Source of the DNA: Gracilariopsis chorda
Lineage: Eukaryota; Rhodophyta; Florideophyceae; Gracilariales; Gracilariaceae
DNA: 64,000 bases
Assembly: GCA_003194525.1 (NCBI GenBank)
Contig: NBIV01000079.1
Coordinates: forward strand, 1-64,000
Reading direction: 5' to 3'
Below are positions 40,493 through 49,751 of the stretch, piece after piece; positions within the stretch are counted from its first letter, which is position 1; every line of letters starts with the position of its first letter. Made by a program: the position numbers and the translations under genes. Under the pieces are notes generated by a model. It made no database searches. It was not told the origin of the DNA and saw nothing but the letters and a program-made list of their open reading frames with translations.

Positions 40493-41121
40493 GCGAACCA
40501 AAAAAAACATATTCTACACGTAGTACGGGCATTGCTTATTCAGACTTTATGATAAGAGATACTCTTGTCGTGCGCTTCTCTAAAAAGCGCAACGTACTAG
40601 TTTGTTTTTCTATTTTTTTGGTTTTTCTTCATGATCGTTGTTGTTTCGTCTCGAAGTTACCGAAGTCACACAAAAAAAGGCTTCGAAGCATACATCAGTC
40701 AACTACAAAACCCGTCGACTAAAACTGTAACACAAATTCCCAAACATCGGTAGTCACATGTCAACATCATGAGCATGGACATGTTGCACATGTTGCACAT
40801 GTTGCCTCCACGGCGTTACACAGAGCCCCCGATACAGAGCCCCTGACACACAGTCCCCACCCTTCTGCCGGATGGTCGGTCCGCAGATATGAAGTTAAAA
40901 TGAAGAGACGTGAAAAAAAAAAAAAAAGTCAAATTGCCTAAGATACCAGAGCAGCTTGAGCGTGGAAGGAGGCTGCGTGAGGCATTGGCAGAACGGAAAG
41001 GCTAGGAGGACGGGGCGAGGTTGGTAAAGGAACAGCAGGATGGGGAAGACAAACACTGCGTGGATGGCGTAGTCGGGTGGGGCGCGCGCATGAGGAGGAG
41101 AGTGGGGGCGTGGAGGGAACG
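40493..41121. other. convergent spacer between NCAPH2 and TBP
   Basis: 629 bp without a gene, including three tandem ACATGTTGC units (40779-40805) and a 15-base A run near 40914-40927. Confidence 0.5.
40779..40805. repeat. three tandem ACATGTTGC units
   Basis: The 9-bp unit repeats exactly three times. Confidence 0.9.
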
Positions 41122-41853
41122 CTAGTTCTTGGCTTTGCGGAAGGTTTGCAGCACGTGATATATGTTATCAAAGGCTTCATATATGTCTGCGCGAACCTTC
41201 GCACCAGTAAGAACAACTTTTCCCGACACAAAGATGAGCAAGACGATCTTGGGCTTGATCATTCTGTAGATGAGTCCGGGAAAGAGTTCTGGTTCATAAC
41301 TGCAGAACTGACTATGGGCATGCGCCAAGCCTTCCAATCGAACGGGGAAGTTTACGTCGCAACTAGCAACGATGTTTTGCACAGTGAACTCCTTAAACTT
41401 TGCATCGTCATAGCCAAGTTTATGCACAATCTTTGCGTATTTTCTTGACGCGCGGCTGGATTCTCTCTCTGACTTGGCGCCGGTGACAACGATTTTACCA
41501 GAGGAGAAGATGAGAGCTGTGGTCTTTGGTTCGCGAATGCGCATGATAACAGCGGCAAAACGTTTTGGGTTGTATTCGGCATTACGTGCACGAAGGGCAA
41601 TCTTCTTGAGATCGAGTTTTACGTCGAGATTGGTAGTAGCGACGACATTCTGAATGTCCGGGACAATGCCATGACTGAGTCGACCGCCGGTGTTTGGGTT
41701 GTGCTGCTTAGCTTCCGTATTTGGTTGTTGCGCTTTGGCGTGGGGGCTCTTCGGAGGGGTTGAGTGAGATGCGGATGGAACGGGTGCATTGGAGGATGAA
41801 GCGGGTGCTTCCGAGGATTGATGGAGTTTGTAGGGTTGGGATTCGACCTGCAT
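41122..41853 (-). CDS. TBP: TATA-box-binding protein
   Basis: 243 residues. The first 60 are a variable Ser/Pro/Gln-rich tail. The rest is the saddle-shaped core made of two imperfect repeats: [40 protein letters not shown] and [17 protein letters not shown] in the first, then [37 protein letters not shown] and [16 protein letters not shown] in the second. The DNA-intercalating Phe positions are present. It nucleates transcription for all three nuclear polymerases. Length of the core is standard and there is no intron. It is divergent from eL24 across a G-rich shared promoter of about 930 bp. Confidence 0.97.
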   Translation of the reverse strand: MQVESQPYKLHQSSEAPASSSNAPVPSASHSTPPKSPHAKAQQPNTEAKQHNPNTGGRLSHGIVPDIQNVVATTNLDVKLDLKKIALRARNAEYNPKRFAAVIMRIREPKTTALIFSSGKIVVTGAKSERESSRASRKYAKIVHKLGYDDAKFKEFTVQNIVASCDVNFPVRLEGLAHAHSQFCSYEPELFPGLIYRMIKPKIVLLIFVSGKVVLTGAKVRADIYEAFDNIYHVLQTFRKAKN

Positions 41854-42781
41854 TCCGGAAATGGGCGCGACGCTCTGGAAGTGGCGTAGCGGTGGCTAGG
41901 GGGTAACGGGTTTGGGTGGATGAGTTGGGTTGCGGGAGTTTCGCGGTAATGGACGGAAGCGGGATTATAAAATGCGGAGCGTGACCGGGAAGAGTTGTCG
42001 AGAGGGGTAGCGGGGGGTATGGTGGCCGTGGGTGGGGGGTGGGGGCGAAGGGGAGGAGAGTCTGAGACGGGGAAACGCGCAAAGCGGAAAGCGGAAAGCA
42101 GCAACGACAGTGAGAACCATGGCAGCGGAGTCGGGAACAAGAGAGGGGGGTCAGTAAACAAGCACGGGAAAGAAGAAGCGAGCGAGAAAGAGCGCGCAAC
42201 GGCAATTACTCTTCCGCAAGGGAAGCGAGCTCGCACGCCGAAAGTGGCGTGAAGACAAACGTGAAGCAACTCACCAGTTGAACGAGTGAAAGAACGGGCT
42301 GAAGAAAGGGGGGCGGGGGTGGGGGAGGGGAAGGGGGAAGGGTCTCGGGGAAGCGTCGGGGAAGCGTCGGGGAAGCGGGGAACGACGGGCGGCGCGCGGG
42401 TCCGGCAGATTACTGGGAGACGACGGTTGCGGCGCGGCGGCGTGGAGGCGGTCAAGAACGGAGCGGACGTGCGTGCGCGCTTTGGCGCTTTTACTGCGCT
42501 GGCGCTGGCGGGCGCGCGAGTACGCAGTTGCACACGCCGCCACGACATTTGGCGCGCTCTCACTGGCCCGTTCCCTGTGCTGCGCATGCGTTCGGATCTG
42601 TGAGCTGATGTTTTTCGGTCTTTCGTTGGGTGCGGGGGATGGGCGTCGACGGCGGGGTGACTGTGTTGACCGTGTGCGCCGCTGAGAGACGATCTTCATT
42701 GCGCGAATCGAGTTGCGGAAAGCTGCTCGTCCCGCTGTTGGTTCTCGTCGTTGCCAGTGTTGAGCGGTTTACTTCTTCGTC
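41854..42781. promoter_or_regulatory. G-rich bidirectional promoter region, TBP / eL24
   Basis: This region separates two divergent housekeeping starts. It is GC-rich, with G runs at about 42302-42340 and a tandem (GTC)GGGGAAGC unit at about 42347-42376 that could form G-quadruplexes. No TATA box stands out. Long antisense or sense frames here (for example 41619-42587 minus) are low-complexity artefacts. Confidence 0.5.
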
Positions 42782-43441
42782 ATGGTCGTCAAGTAAGTTG
42801 TCTTCTTTTGTTTCGGCGCACGCGAATTCCACATTGCCACACAGCTCCCGTCTTCGACTATATTGCGACGAGCAGAGCCCTGCCGTCAACGACATCACCT
42901 CCGCCCGCATAAGCGATAGCACTGTCTTAATACACGATCCGCGACATCCACAAGAAAGAAAGAAGAAAAAGCGATGCGCTAACCGTACGATCCATCCACA
43001 ACGCGCCTCAAAACCAGAACCGATCTCTGCAACTACTCAGGCTTCCGTATCTACCCCGGACACGGACGTCGATACATCCGTATAGACGGTCGTCAGTATG
43101 TATTCGTCAACGCCAAATCCGAAGCGTCCTTCCACATGAAGCGCAAGCCTGCCAAGCACTCATGGACACAGTTGTACCGTCGCCTTAACAAGAAGGGTGT
43201 ACAGGAGGAGACTCAGCGCCGTCGCACTCGCAGAAAGATGTCCTCAGCGCCTAAAGCCGTCGAGGGAGCCTCTTTGGAAGTCATTAAGGCGAAGCGTAAC
43301 CAACGTCCAGAGGTCAGGAAGGCCGCGCGTGAAGCTGCGCTCAAGGATATTAAGGAAAGGAAGAAGGGCATGAAAACTAAACGTGGTCCTGTACCTTCTG
43401 CTAAGGGCGCTCAGAAAATGCCCGTTGCACAACGTCGTTAG
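42782..43441 (+). CDS. RPL24: 60S ribosomal protein eL24 (two exons)
   Basis: Exon 1 codes only ATG GTC GTC AA (42782-42792). A 225-bp intron starting GTAAGT follows, and exon 2 runs 43018-43441 after CCAG. The joined 144-residue protein starts MVVKTDLCNYSGFRIYPGHG, the invariant eL24 start with the zinc-ribbon first half, then YIRIDGRQYVFVNAKSEASF, RKPAKHSWTQLYRRLNKKG and a basic helical tail. It is part of the large subunit and reaches to the small subunit in the assembled ribosome. Without the intron the apparent frame starts at MKRKPAKHSW and loses the whole N-terminal domain. Splice phase is confirmed by the Lys codon split AA/A. Confidence 0.95.
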
Positions 43442-43496
43442 CTTTATATGCGTTTGTTTGCATGGTGCTATCAAAGTGTGTAGTGTGTTTCACTTT

Positions 43497-44171
43497 TTAA
43501 AGCTGAACGAGTTGCATTGTGTTATGAATCATTTCTGTTAGCTTGCTTTGTTCGATTACTTGTCTTAGCGTTTGAACCGCTTGATCAGCGTGGCTGTTGC
43601 TGTCGTTGTTATTGTTGCTATCGTTAACGCTGCCAGTGGCATTCGATTGTATTTCGGCATTGAGCTGTGCGTCAGCATGCGCTTCAGCGCGATTTGCAGC
43701 CGAGAATGCATCATACTCCTTGTGCACAAAATGCATAATTGTATCGCAAAAGTCGGACAGCGTAAACTCAGTGGACGAGGAAGACAGCGGTGAGTGGTGA
43801 TGCTGCTGGTCGAACAACGTGAAATTGGGTAGCGTTTCCGTGACGGTAACGACGAACGGGGCGCGTTGCAAACAGTGAATGACGATTGGCGGCGTGTGAT
43901 TCCGATTGGGCCGTACGGCGGTGTGGAAGTTTGATACGGGGGGGGCGTATTGTTGCGGATCGCGAAACACCAGACGGCGCAGGGAGGCTGCGCGGTCCAG
44001 TTCTCGGGACAGGGCGAAGAAGTTGTGCACGATGGGCCAGATGGTTTGCGCGGAGACTTGAGACGGTTTGGGGGAGGACTGTTCCGTTGGCGCGGTTGGC
44101 GTTCGGTGAAGCACGTCGTGCAGAACGGTGCCATCTACTCGCGCAAAGACGTTGATACGACGCGTAGGCAT
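43497..44171 (-). CDS. conserved-looking protein of unknown family
   Basis: I chose the ATG at 44171 (MPTRRINVFARVDGTVLHDV; 224 residues). The frame stays open back to an ATG at 44255, but that leaves only 20 bp to the next gene. The segment with DRAASLRRLVFRDPQQY, PPIVIHCLQRAPFVVTVTETLPNFTLFD and EFTLSDFCDTIMHFVHKEYDAF reads like a folded domain. The C-terminal part is Asn/Asp/Ser-rich (NDSNNNNDSNS) and ends in a helix. There is no signal peptide or TM segment. I do not recognise it. It lies tail-to-tail with eL24 across 55 bp. Confidence 0.55.
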   Translation of the reverse strand: MPTRRINVFARVDGTVLHDVLHRTPTAPTEQSSPKPSQVSAQTIWPIVHNFFALSRELDRAASLRRLVFRDPQQYAPPVSNFHTAVRPNRNHTPPIVIHCLQRAPFVVTVTETLPNFTLFDQQHHHSPLSSSSTEFTLSDFCDTIMHFVHKEYDAFSAANRAEAHADAQLNAEIQSNATGSVNDSNNNNDSNSHADQAVQTLRQVIEQSKLTEMIHNTMQLVQL

Positions 44172-44275
44172 TTGTGTTTGTGCGGCGCGGGTTGGTCGAG
44201 TGTTGTGCGACGGGCGCAGGCGGGAGCAAATGGGGAGATAGGTTTTGATATACATAGATATTATATTTTACGCTT

Positions 44276-44983
44276 CTATTGTACAGACGGGTGGTCGTGG
44301 ATGATGGAGTCCACCATCCAACGTCGGCGTCCATCAGCGCCGAACTGGCAGCGCGACAGCGAGAATGTGAAGACGGTGTCGACGCCTCGCACTCGAAAAC
44401 GTCTACGACTAACATAAAAATCGTCGCCAGAACGTAGCGCAGAGAGTGTTTCACTTTCATAATCGGCGAACAAAACGTCGTAAGGGTCTGCGACAATGAC
44501 TCTCTTAAAGCGTTCAAACTGTCCCAGGTCCATCTTGCGTCCGAAAAAGTGGTGTGACAACGCCCAGATATCGAGGTTTGCAAACGCATAAAGCGCGTCT
44601 ATACCGTCGTCCTTGGTCGGTCCCGACCGCGCATTATGTCTCAAGGCGATTAACAAAGCGGAGAGCGTTTCCTCAGCGGATAGCTGGGCGTAGAGAGCAA
44701 CCCTATCCTTCCACGCCGGCTCGTCTGGCGGGGTGGAACGAGGGGCGTTGCGCGTTGCACAACAGGGCGGACGGCGCCTCTGAGCCGGCCGTGGAGTTAC
44801 AGGACGGGTGGCAGGGGAGGAAGAGCGCGTCGAAAGTGCAGCTCCTAAGGGGAGCGACGGCGCAAACGAGGGCGCCGACGCGGTCATGACGGGCGGGTGG
44901 GACGACGGAGGCGTCGCTTCTCTGTCGCTCTTTGCTCTGCGCGCGGCGATGATGCACCCGGCAACTTCACGGTTCTCTCTCAA
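44276..44983 (-). CDS. plant-type conserved protein (DUF4864/NTF2-like), possibly plastid
   Basis: 235 residues. The first 85 are Ala/Ser/Pro/Arg-rich, compatible with a transit peptide, although an internal Met (residue 33) could be the start. The rest resembles an uncharacterised land-plant protein family with an NTF2-like/DUF4864 fold: SAEETLSALLIALRHN, KDDGIDALYAFANLDIWALSHHFFG, DLGQFERFKRVIV, YDVLFADYESETLSAL and a closing RWMVDSIIHDH. The enzymatic role is unknown. The similarity is from recognition, not a search. It is upstream of and on the same strand as the unknown gene at 43497-44171, and divergent from the kinase. Confidence 0.6.
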   Translation of the reverse strand: MRENREVAGCIIAARRAKSDREATPPSSHPPVMTASAPSFAPSLPLGAALSTRSSSPATRPVTPRPAQRRRPPCCATRNAPRSTPPDEPAWKDRVALYAQLSAEETLSALLIALRHNARSGPTKDDGIDALYAFANLDIWALSHHFFGRKMDLGQFERFKRVIVADPYDVLFADYESETLSALRSGDDFYVSRRRFRVRGVDTVFTFSLSRCQFGADGRRRWMVDSIIHDHPSVQ

Positions 44984-45273
44984 GACTTGGCGCTCAGCGC
45001 TTCCGGTGCAGATATTTCCGCGCTGCCGTTACCACTGCCACGCGGCCGCGTGTACACGTGGACAGCGAACCGTCTTCGAACTCGCCTCTTCGCTGCCCTC
45101 GTTGGCTGCACCGGTTACATAAAAAGGCTGCTAACAGCTGACCCCTCAAGTGCATAATAGTCGCAGAATGCTACCTCCCCCCTCGTTCCAGCATCCCCCC
45201 TCCCCGTTTGCACATACGCCTTCTTCCAAACCCAGCCCCACCCTTCAACCCTCCCCTCTCTTTTCTACCCGTC

Positions 45274-46716
45274 ATGTCCCGTCCCATACAGATCGTCAGC
45301 ACCGACCAGGGTCCCCGGGTAGGACCTTACATCTTCGGAAAGACCCTTGGCACAGGCTCCACCGGCAAGGTCAAACTCGCCAAGAACACCGACACCGATG
45401 AGATCGTCGCCATCAAAATCGTCCGCAAGGACTATCTAGAAAATAAACCCTCCCTCAAAAAGAAGATGCGTCGTGAAATCTCCGTCTTAAAGGTGCTCCA
45501 TCATCCCAATCTCATGTCGCTCATAGACGTCTTTGAGATCGAAACCCACCTCTTCCTCGTCATGGAGTTTGTCGATGGACTTGAACTCTTTGAGTATCTC
45601 GTTCGACGGGGCGCCTTACACATTCCAGAAGCGCTTAACTTCTTTCAGCAGATCATTTGTGGACTGGAGTACTGCCATCGTCGCCTCATCTGTCACCGCG
45701 ATCTAAAGCCGGAGAACCTTTTGCTTGACCGTAACTTCAACATTAAGATCGCTGATTTCGGTATGACCAGTCTCAATCCACCAGGCTCTCTGCTGGAAAC
45801 CTCCTGCGGCTCCCCGCATTACTGCGACCCCATGGTCGTTTCCGGCGAGATGTACGACGGGCTCAAGGCTGATATCTGGTCCTGTGGCGTCATTCTGTAT
45901 GCAATGGTCACCGGTCGACTTCCCTTTGACGACGATAACATCCAGCGCCTGCTCCAAAAAGTGCAAACCGGTCAATACCATTTACCGTCAAACCTCCCCC
46001 CCGATCTGCGCGATCTCATCAAGGCAATGCTCACAGTCGATCCGGAGAGGCGTATATCTCTCCAACAGATCAAGGACCACCCTTGGTTCAATTCCATCCC
46101 GCCACGGAACTACGTCCAGGATAATTTTGTGCCACCGTCAGAGCCCATTCTCAACCCGGATCCAATGATTCTGAGAAGTCTTATCGACCTCGGCTGGGGA
46201 GACGCTCAGCTTATTCGAAACGAGCTGGCGCGACAGGGGCCTAGTATGGAGAAGGCCTTTTATCAACAGCTTGAGAAGCATCCCATGTTTCATAGATCCA
46301 CACTTAATCCACCCTCCCCACCTCCAGAACCGGAGCAAGCGACAACCGTTCCCTCCGCCATGCCGGAACCTCCGCCTCCAGAACCCAAGTCTGAAGCTGA
46401 CGATGATCAAAGCGAATTGGCTGAGCGCATGGCCAGTGTTTCTGTGGACGACGGCGAAAGAAAAGAAGGTCGGCTTGTCCGTCAAAGCTCCTTCCGGCAG
46501 GGTGTTGCTGACACTGGCGCACAGGAAAAGGAAGATGAAGCTAATGTCGAACAGGCTATTCAAAGTGCTAATTCAACACAGCAGAAGAGTTGGTTTGATT
46601 CAGTACGGAACTATCTCACTGGGCAGGCGGAGGCGGACAAGAGTGACCAAGATACCGATAAGAGGGACGAAAAGACAGCCGAGAATCATGAGCAAGACGA
46701 CGCTGAGACGCGATAA
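45274..46716 (+). CDS. AMPK/SNF1-related Ser/Thr kinase (BRSK/SAD/NIM1-like)
   Basis: I take the ATG at 45274 (480 residues); the longer frame opens only with TTG. The kinase domain occupies about residues 18-275: glycine loop LGTGSTGKV, Lys 48 in VAIKIV, catalytic HRDLKPENLLL with Asp 143, DFG at 161, and activation loop LLETSCGSPHYCDPMV, where Thr 176 is the site LKB1-type kinases phosphorylate. ADIWSCGVILYAMVTGRLPFDD and HPWF follow. A UBA-like segment (LIDLGWGDAQLIRNELARQG) comes next, as in AMPK-related kinases, and then a Pro/acidic disordered tail. The GSPHY motif and UBA place it with SAD/BRSK or yeast Gin4/Kin families, which govern polarity or the cell cycle. The substrate is not knowable from sequence. 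Confidence 0.9.
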   Translation: MSRPIQIVSTDQGPRVGPYIFGKTLGTGSTGKVKLAKNTDTDEIVAIKIVRKDYLENKPSLKKKMRREISVLKVLHHPNLMSLIDVFEIETHLFLVMEFVDGLELFEYLVRRGALHIPEALNFFQQIICGLEYCHRRLICHRDLKPENLLLDRNFNIKIADFGMTSLNPPGSLLETSCGSPHYCDPMVVSGEMYDGLKADIWSCGVILYAMVTGRLPFDDDNIQRLLQKVQTGQYHLPSNLPPDLRDLIKAMLTVDPERRISLQQIKDHPWFNSIPPRNYVQDNFVPPSEPILNPDPMILRSLIDLGWGDAQLIRNELARQGPSMEKAFYQQLEKHPMFHRSTLNPPSPPPEPEQATTVPSAMPEPPPPEPKSEADDDQSELAERMASVSVDDGERKEGRLVRQSSFRQGVADTGAQEKEDEANVEQAIQSANSTQQKSWFDSVRNYLTGQAEADKSDQDTDKRDEKTAENHEQDDAETR

Positions 46717-47510
46717 ACGTTTCGTTGACCATCATATCATTTCATATCGTGCTGTGCATATTTTTGGCTTGTGTCTATGATTTCACTCTTGTTCGGAGTG
46801 CGAAGAAAGTGCCCAATGGCGCCTCATGTGCTTTCACGGAGTTTCTTTTTTTTTGGACTTATGAACGCTTGATTTGCGTCTGTGAGCTTGACAGAATTCC
46901 GATTCGTTGCACTGTGGGTACATTTGGCACCATGCGTAGCCAGTGCCACAGCGTTGTACTTTCTTTCACCAAGATGCGGCTTGACCGTTTTTTCCGTTTC
47001 TTTTCAAACCCCCATTCCCCGTCTCTCTCTTTTGGCTTTTCCTTTCCCTCCATTTTCGCACAACTCTAACAAGCGCCGCAGGTATATTCCTACTATTACA
47101 CCCCTGTTTCACGGGTTCAGTTATATCACCATTTTCCCCTCCACATAAATACACATCACCAACAAGAAAAGCACTTGTATTTGCCTTCACACAAGTACAG
47201 TAGTAACATTTGCTATTCATTTCAAAGAGGGCAGAGCAGACATGCCCCCAACGACTGATATGCTGCTTGACGCGGATTCGAGTTTCTTCTTAGTGCTCTT
47301 GCGCTGTGAAACCGAACGGTCAGAGTCGAGCTTGTTTCAACTCTTGGCCTTATTGTCGGCATTAGATACAAAAAGATACAACACTCGTGTCTATCTAGCT
47401 GCCCACTCTAAGTGCAGACCGCTATCTTTAGTGAAGTCTTTGTATCCTCAAGAAAAACAGCTGTATTGCTGGAGTGCTTACATGGGTTACGGAGTGTGCT
47501 CACGCACCTA
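46717..47510. other. convergent spacer
   Basis: 794 bp between the kinase (plus) and the SMP/C2 gene (minus). T-rich; no supported gene. Confidence 0.5.
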
Positions 47511-49169
47511 CTACACCATATGTACACCCGCGATACAGATGCGAAAGTCTATAGAAGCACCCTCACCCATGTCACGCTTCGCAGTTAACGTCTTCTCAGG
47601 GCTCTGCAACACTTCCTCAAAAGTTGCTGACGTACTTCCTATGGTTTCCTTGCCATTCATCAGGGTGAAGGTGAAACCAGGTGACGATGATATCATATCC
47701 GGTGTAAGCGGTACACGAAAGCTCCAGTCGTAGCTGGGGTTTATCGCGTCAATGCCGGGGTTGTTGAAGATCGTTGGAGTCAGGTAATCCTTGCCGTCAT
47801 ACGTCAGCTGTACTTTAGAAGCTGCTTCTTCACGCTTCCCGGGGATATTTGAAGCCCCTGCGACCAATACAGTGACCAGTCCACAAAGGAGTTCCTTCCC
47901 GCTGTGGTCTGGTGATTCACAGCTGATTGTCTCCGAAGTAAACTGGTAAATCGAGCTACTGACTGTGATACTGGCCCCAGTGTCTTCTCCTTCGTGAATG
48001 AGCGGAATGTCCGTTGTTCCACCAGCCAATAGCAACTTCCCCACTGTGATTTTTCCAGCGCCCAAGTTGTCATCGCCCGCGAGGTCGTCATCGAGAGCTT
48101 CAATCTCGAGTATCTGGTCATGATCGGATAGAATGAAATCCTTCTTCTCATCCCATTCAGGTGTGGTATCGTTGTTCTTAGTAGACGTTTTCCACATTTT
48201 TTCTGCGCCAAACTTCACTTTGCAGTATACGTCCGGAATGTCCTTGATGAATTGCTTGGGAACCTTGAAACCCTGTCCTTTCACAATAGTTATACGAATC
48301 AGTCCTAATGGATGCTTGTACGTGTCGAAAAAGTTGTTGGTTGGATCAAGCTTGATTAGCAACCGATTCGGCAACACAAGAATCCCGGCTAAGACATTTT
48401 GAATGATTGAACGAATGGTATCGTCGATGATGCAGAGATCAGCGACCTGTGCAAGTCCCGTGAAGTCCAGCTCTATGTCCGGAGGGTTAATAAAGCCAAT
48501 CTGCATTGCCGACACAATGGGCATGCGATTGATTAAAGGGCACAATAAGACCGATAAGCGCCCCTTAATCTTGACGGACTCAACTCCGAAACTGCCGAGC
48601 ATACTTGCAGCAAGCTCTATATCACAGTTTCCATCCCAGCTAACATCGATATCGAGCTTCACCATTCCTTTCTCCCGAGTGTGAACATCAACGTTGTCAA
48701 ATTTAAGTGGCTTCTTGCCCAGATCGATTTTCTCAAAGTGCAAGGACTTGAGAGGCCCGGGCAACATCTCCTTAAACATAGGCTCCACGATCTCTTTGGT
48801 GAGCTTTCCACCTGCAATGTTGATGTAATCCCATAGCTGCCGCACTAGATCGTTTAGAAAGCCGACAGATTCCACGCCGCCAGAAGCAAGAGAAGCTGCT
48901 ACAGCTGCAGACACGCCTTCAGCCATCTTTGGGTTGTTTTTTGCGGGAGCTGAACTTGTATGTGGATCTTCCAATGTCTCTGACTTTATGACTTGATTGT
49001 CGATTGTCGAAGAAGTCTCTGTGGGATTGGTGGCAGGTTGTTGAGAAGAAGGTTTATCTGTTGTTTTCGGCTTACCGGCATCAGAAGAGCCAAGGCAGAA
49101 GTTGAAGCAGGGAAGCGGCATTTGACCCAAAGCTCTACAGTGGAGGTTCCAGCATGGGGCTTGGCTCAT
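47511..49169 (-). CDS. extended-synaptotagmin-like protein (SMP + C2 domains)
   Basis: 552 residues. An SMP lipid-transfer domain covers about 105-295 (FLNDLVRQLWDYINIAGGKL, IVEPMFKEMLPGPLKSLHF, VSWDGNCDIELAASML, INRMPIVSAMQIGFINPP). A C2 domain follows (about 300-420) with calcium-site acidic residues in IKDIPDVYCKVK and EALDDDLAGDDNLGAG, then a degenerate second C2-like region to the C-terminus. The family tethers the ER to the plasma membrane and moves lipids. Extended synaptotagmins and plant SYTs usually begin with a membrane hairpin; here the N-terminus is a polar linker with a Cys cluster (CFNFCLG) and no obvious TM segment, so anchoring may differ (acylation or an unseen exon). An internal Met 17 is an alternative start. 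Confidence 0.85.
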   Translation of the reverse strand: MSQAPCWNLHCRALGQMPLPCFNFCLGSSDAGKPKTTDKPSSQQPATNPTETSSTIDNQVIKSETLEDPHTSSAPAKNNPKMAEGVSAAVAASLASGGVESVGFLNDLVRQLWDYINIAGGKLTKEIVEPMFKEMLPGPLKSLHFEKIDLGKKPLKFDNVDVHTREKGMVKLDIDVSWDGNCDIELAASMLGSFGVESVKIKGRLSVLLCPLINRMPIVSAMQIGFINPPDIELDFTGLAQVADLCIIDDTIRSIIQNVLAGILVLPNRLLIKLDPTNNFFDTYKHPLGLIRITIVKGQGFKVPKQFIKDIPDVYCKVKFGAEKMWKTSTKNNDTTPEWDEKKDFILSDHDQILEIEALDDDLAGDDNLGAGKITVGKLLLAGGTTDIPLIHEGEDTGASITVSSSIYQFTSETISCESPDHSGKELLCGLVTVLVAGASNIPGKREEAASKVQLTYDGKDYLTPTIFNNPGIDAINPSYDWSFRVPLTPDMISSSPGFTFTLMNGKETIGSTSATFEEVLQSPEKTLTAKRDMGEGASIDFRICIAGVHMV

Positions 49170-49751
49170 TCACGGAGCACGGCAAGAAGTCCCAACTTAG
49201 GGCCCGAACGCATCTCACACAGTTTTATGAGAGGCATCTATTCTACGAAGGTTACCAGGAGTAAGCCGATGTGTCGAGATATGAGAGGTGTGCCACATGA
49301 ACCTAACCAAATCAGTTCAACACGGTGGCATCACGTGATTGGGGCTAGATAGCCAGATATCGGGCACGGACAAGGACCGATTAAAAAATCTTCGAGCCAT
49401 TCGAGCCATGTAAGCATTGGCACTATCAATACCCAATCGCTGCGTTTCTTAGGATCGGCCTCAAATCGCCTCATCCCTGTGCTCTCGAAGCTCAACCTTT
49501 TATCACAACTCGCGCTGGATGAGAATATTCGATATTCGGCAGTACACGGTCTGAAGCTGCCGATTTAGGCTTCTGAGCACGTCTTCGGGTTGAAAGGATC
49601 TCAAAAGGATTTGAATGCTGTGTCTAAGGAAACAAGAAGAGCAAGCAGCAAACTAGCCCTAAACTGTGATTCCGTTCTTGCACTCCCAGGATTATACACA
49701 ATATTCTCAGCATCAGTATGCAGTTCATGACTTCTCTGTCTCAATCTGAGA
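49170..49751. other. spacer between SMP/C2 gene and RCC2-like gene
   Basis: 582 bp; no gene seen. It should hold the SMP/C2 promoter. Confidence 0.5.

Noticed and set aside
41619-42587. Minus-strand frame of 322 residues upstream of TBP
   Set aside because: Ser/Pro/Arg low complexity in the shared promoter, overlapping the TBP start in another frame.
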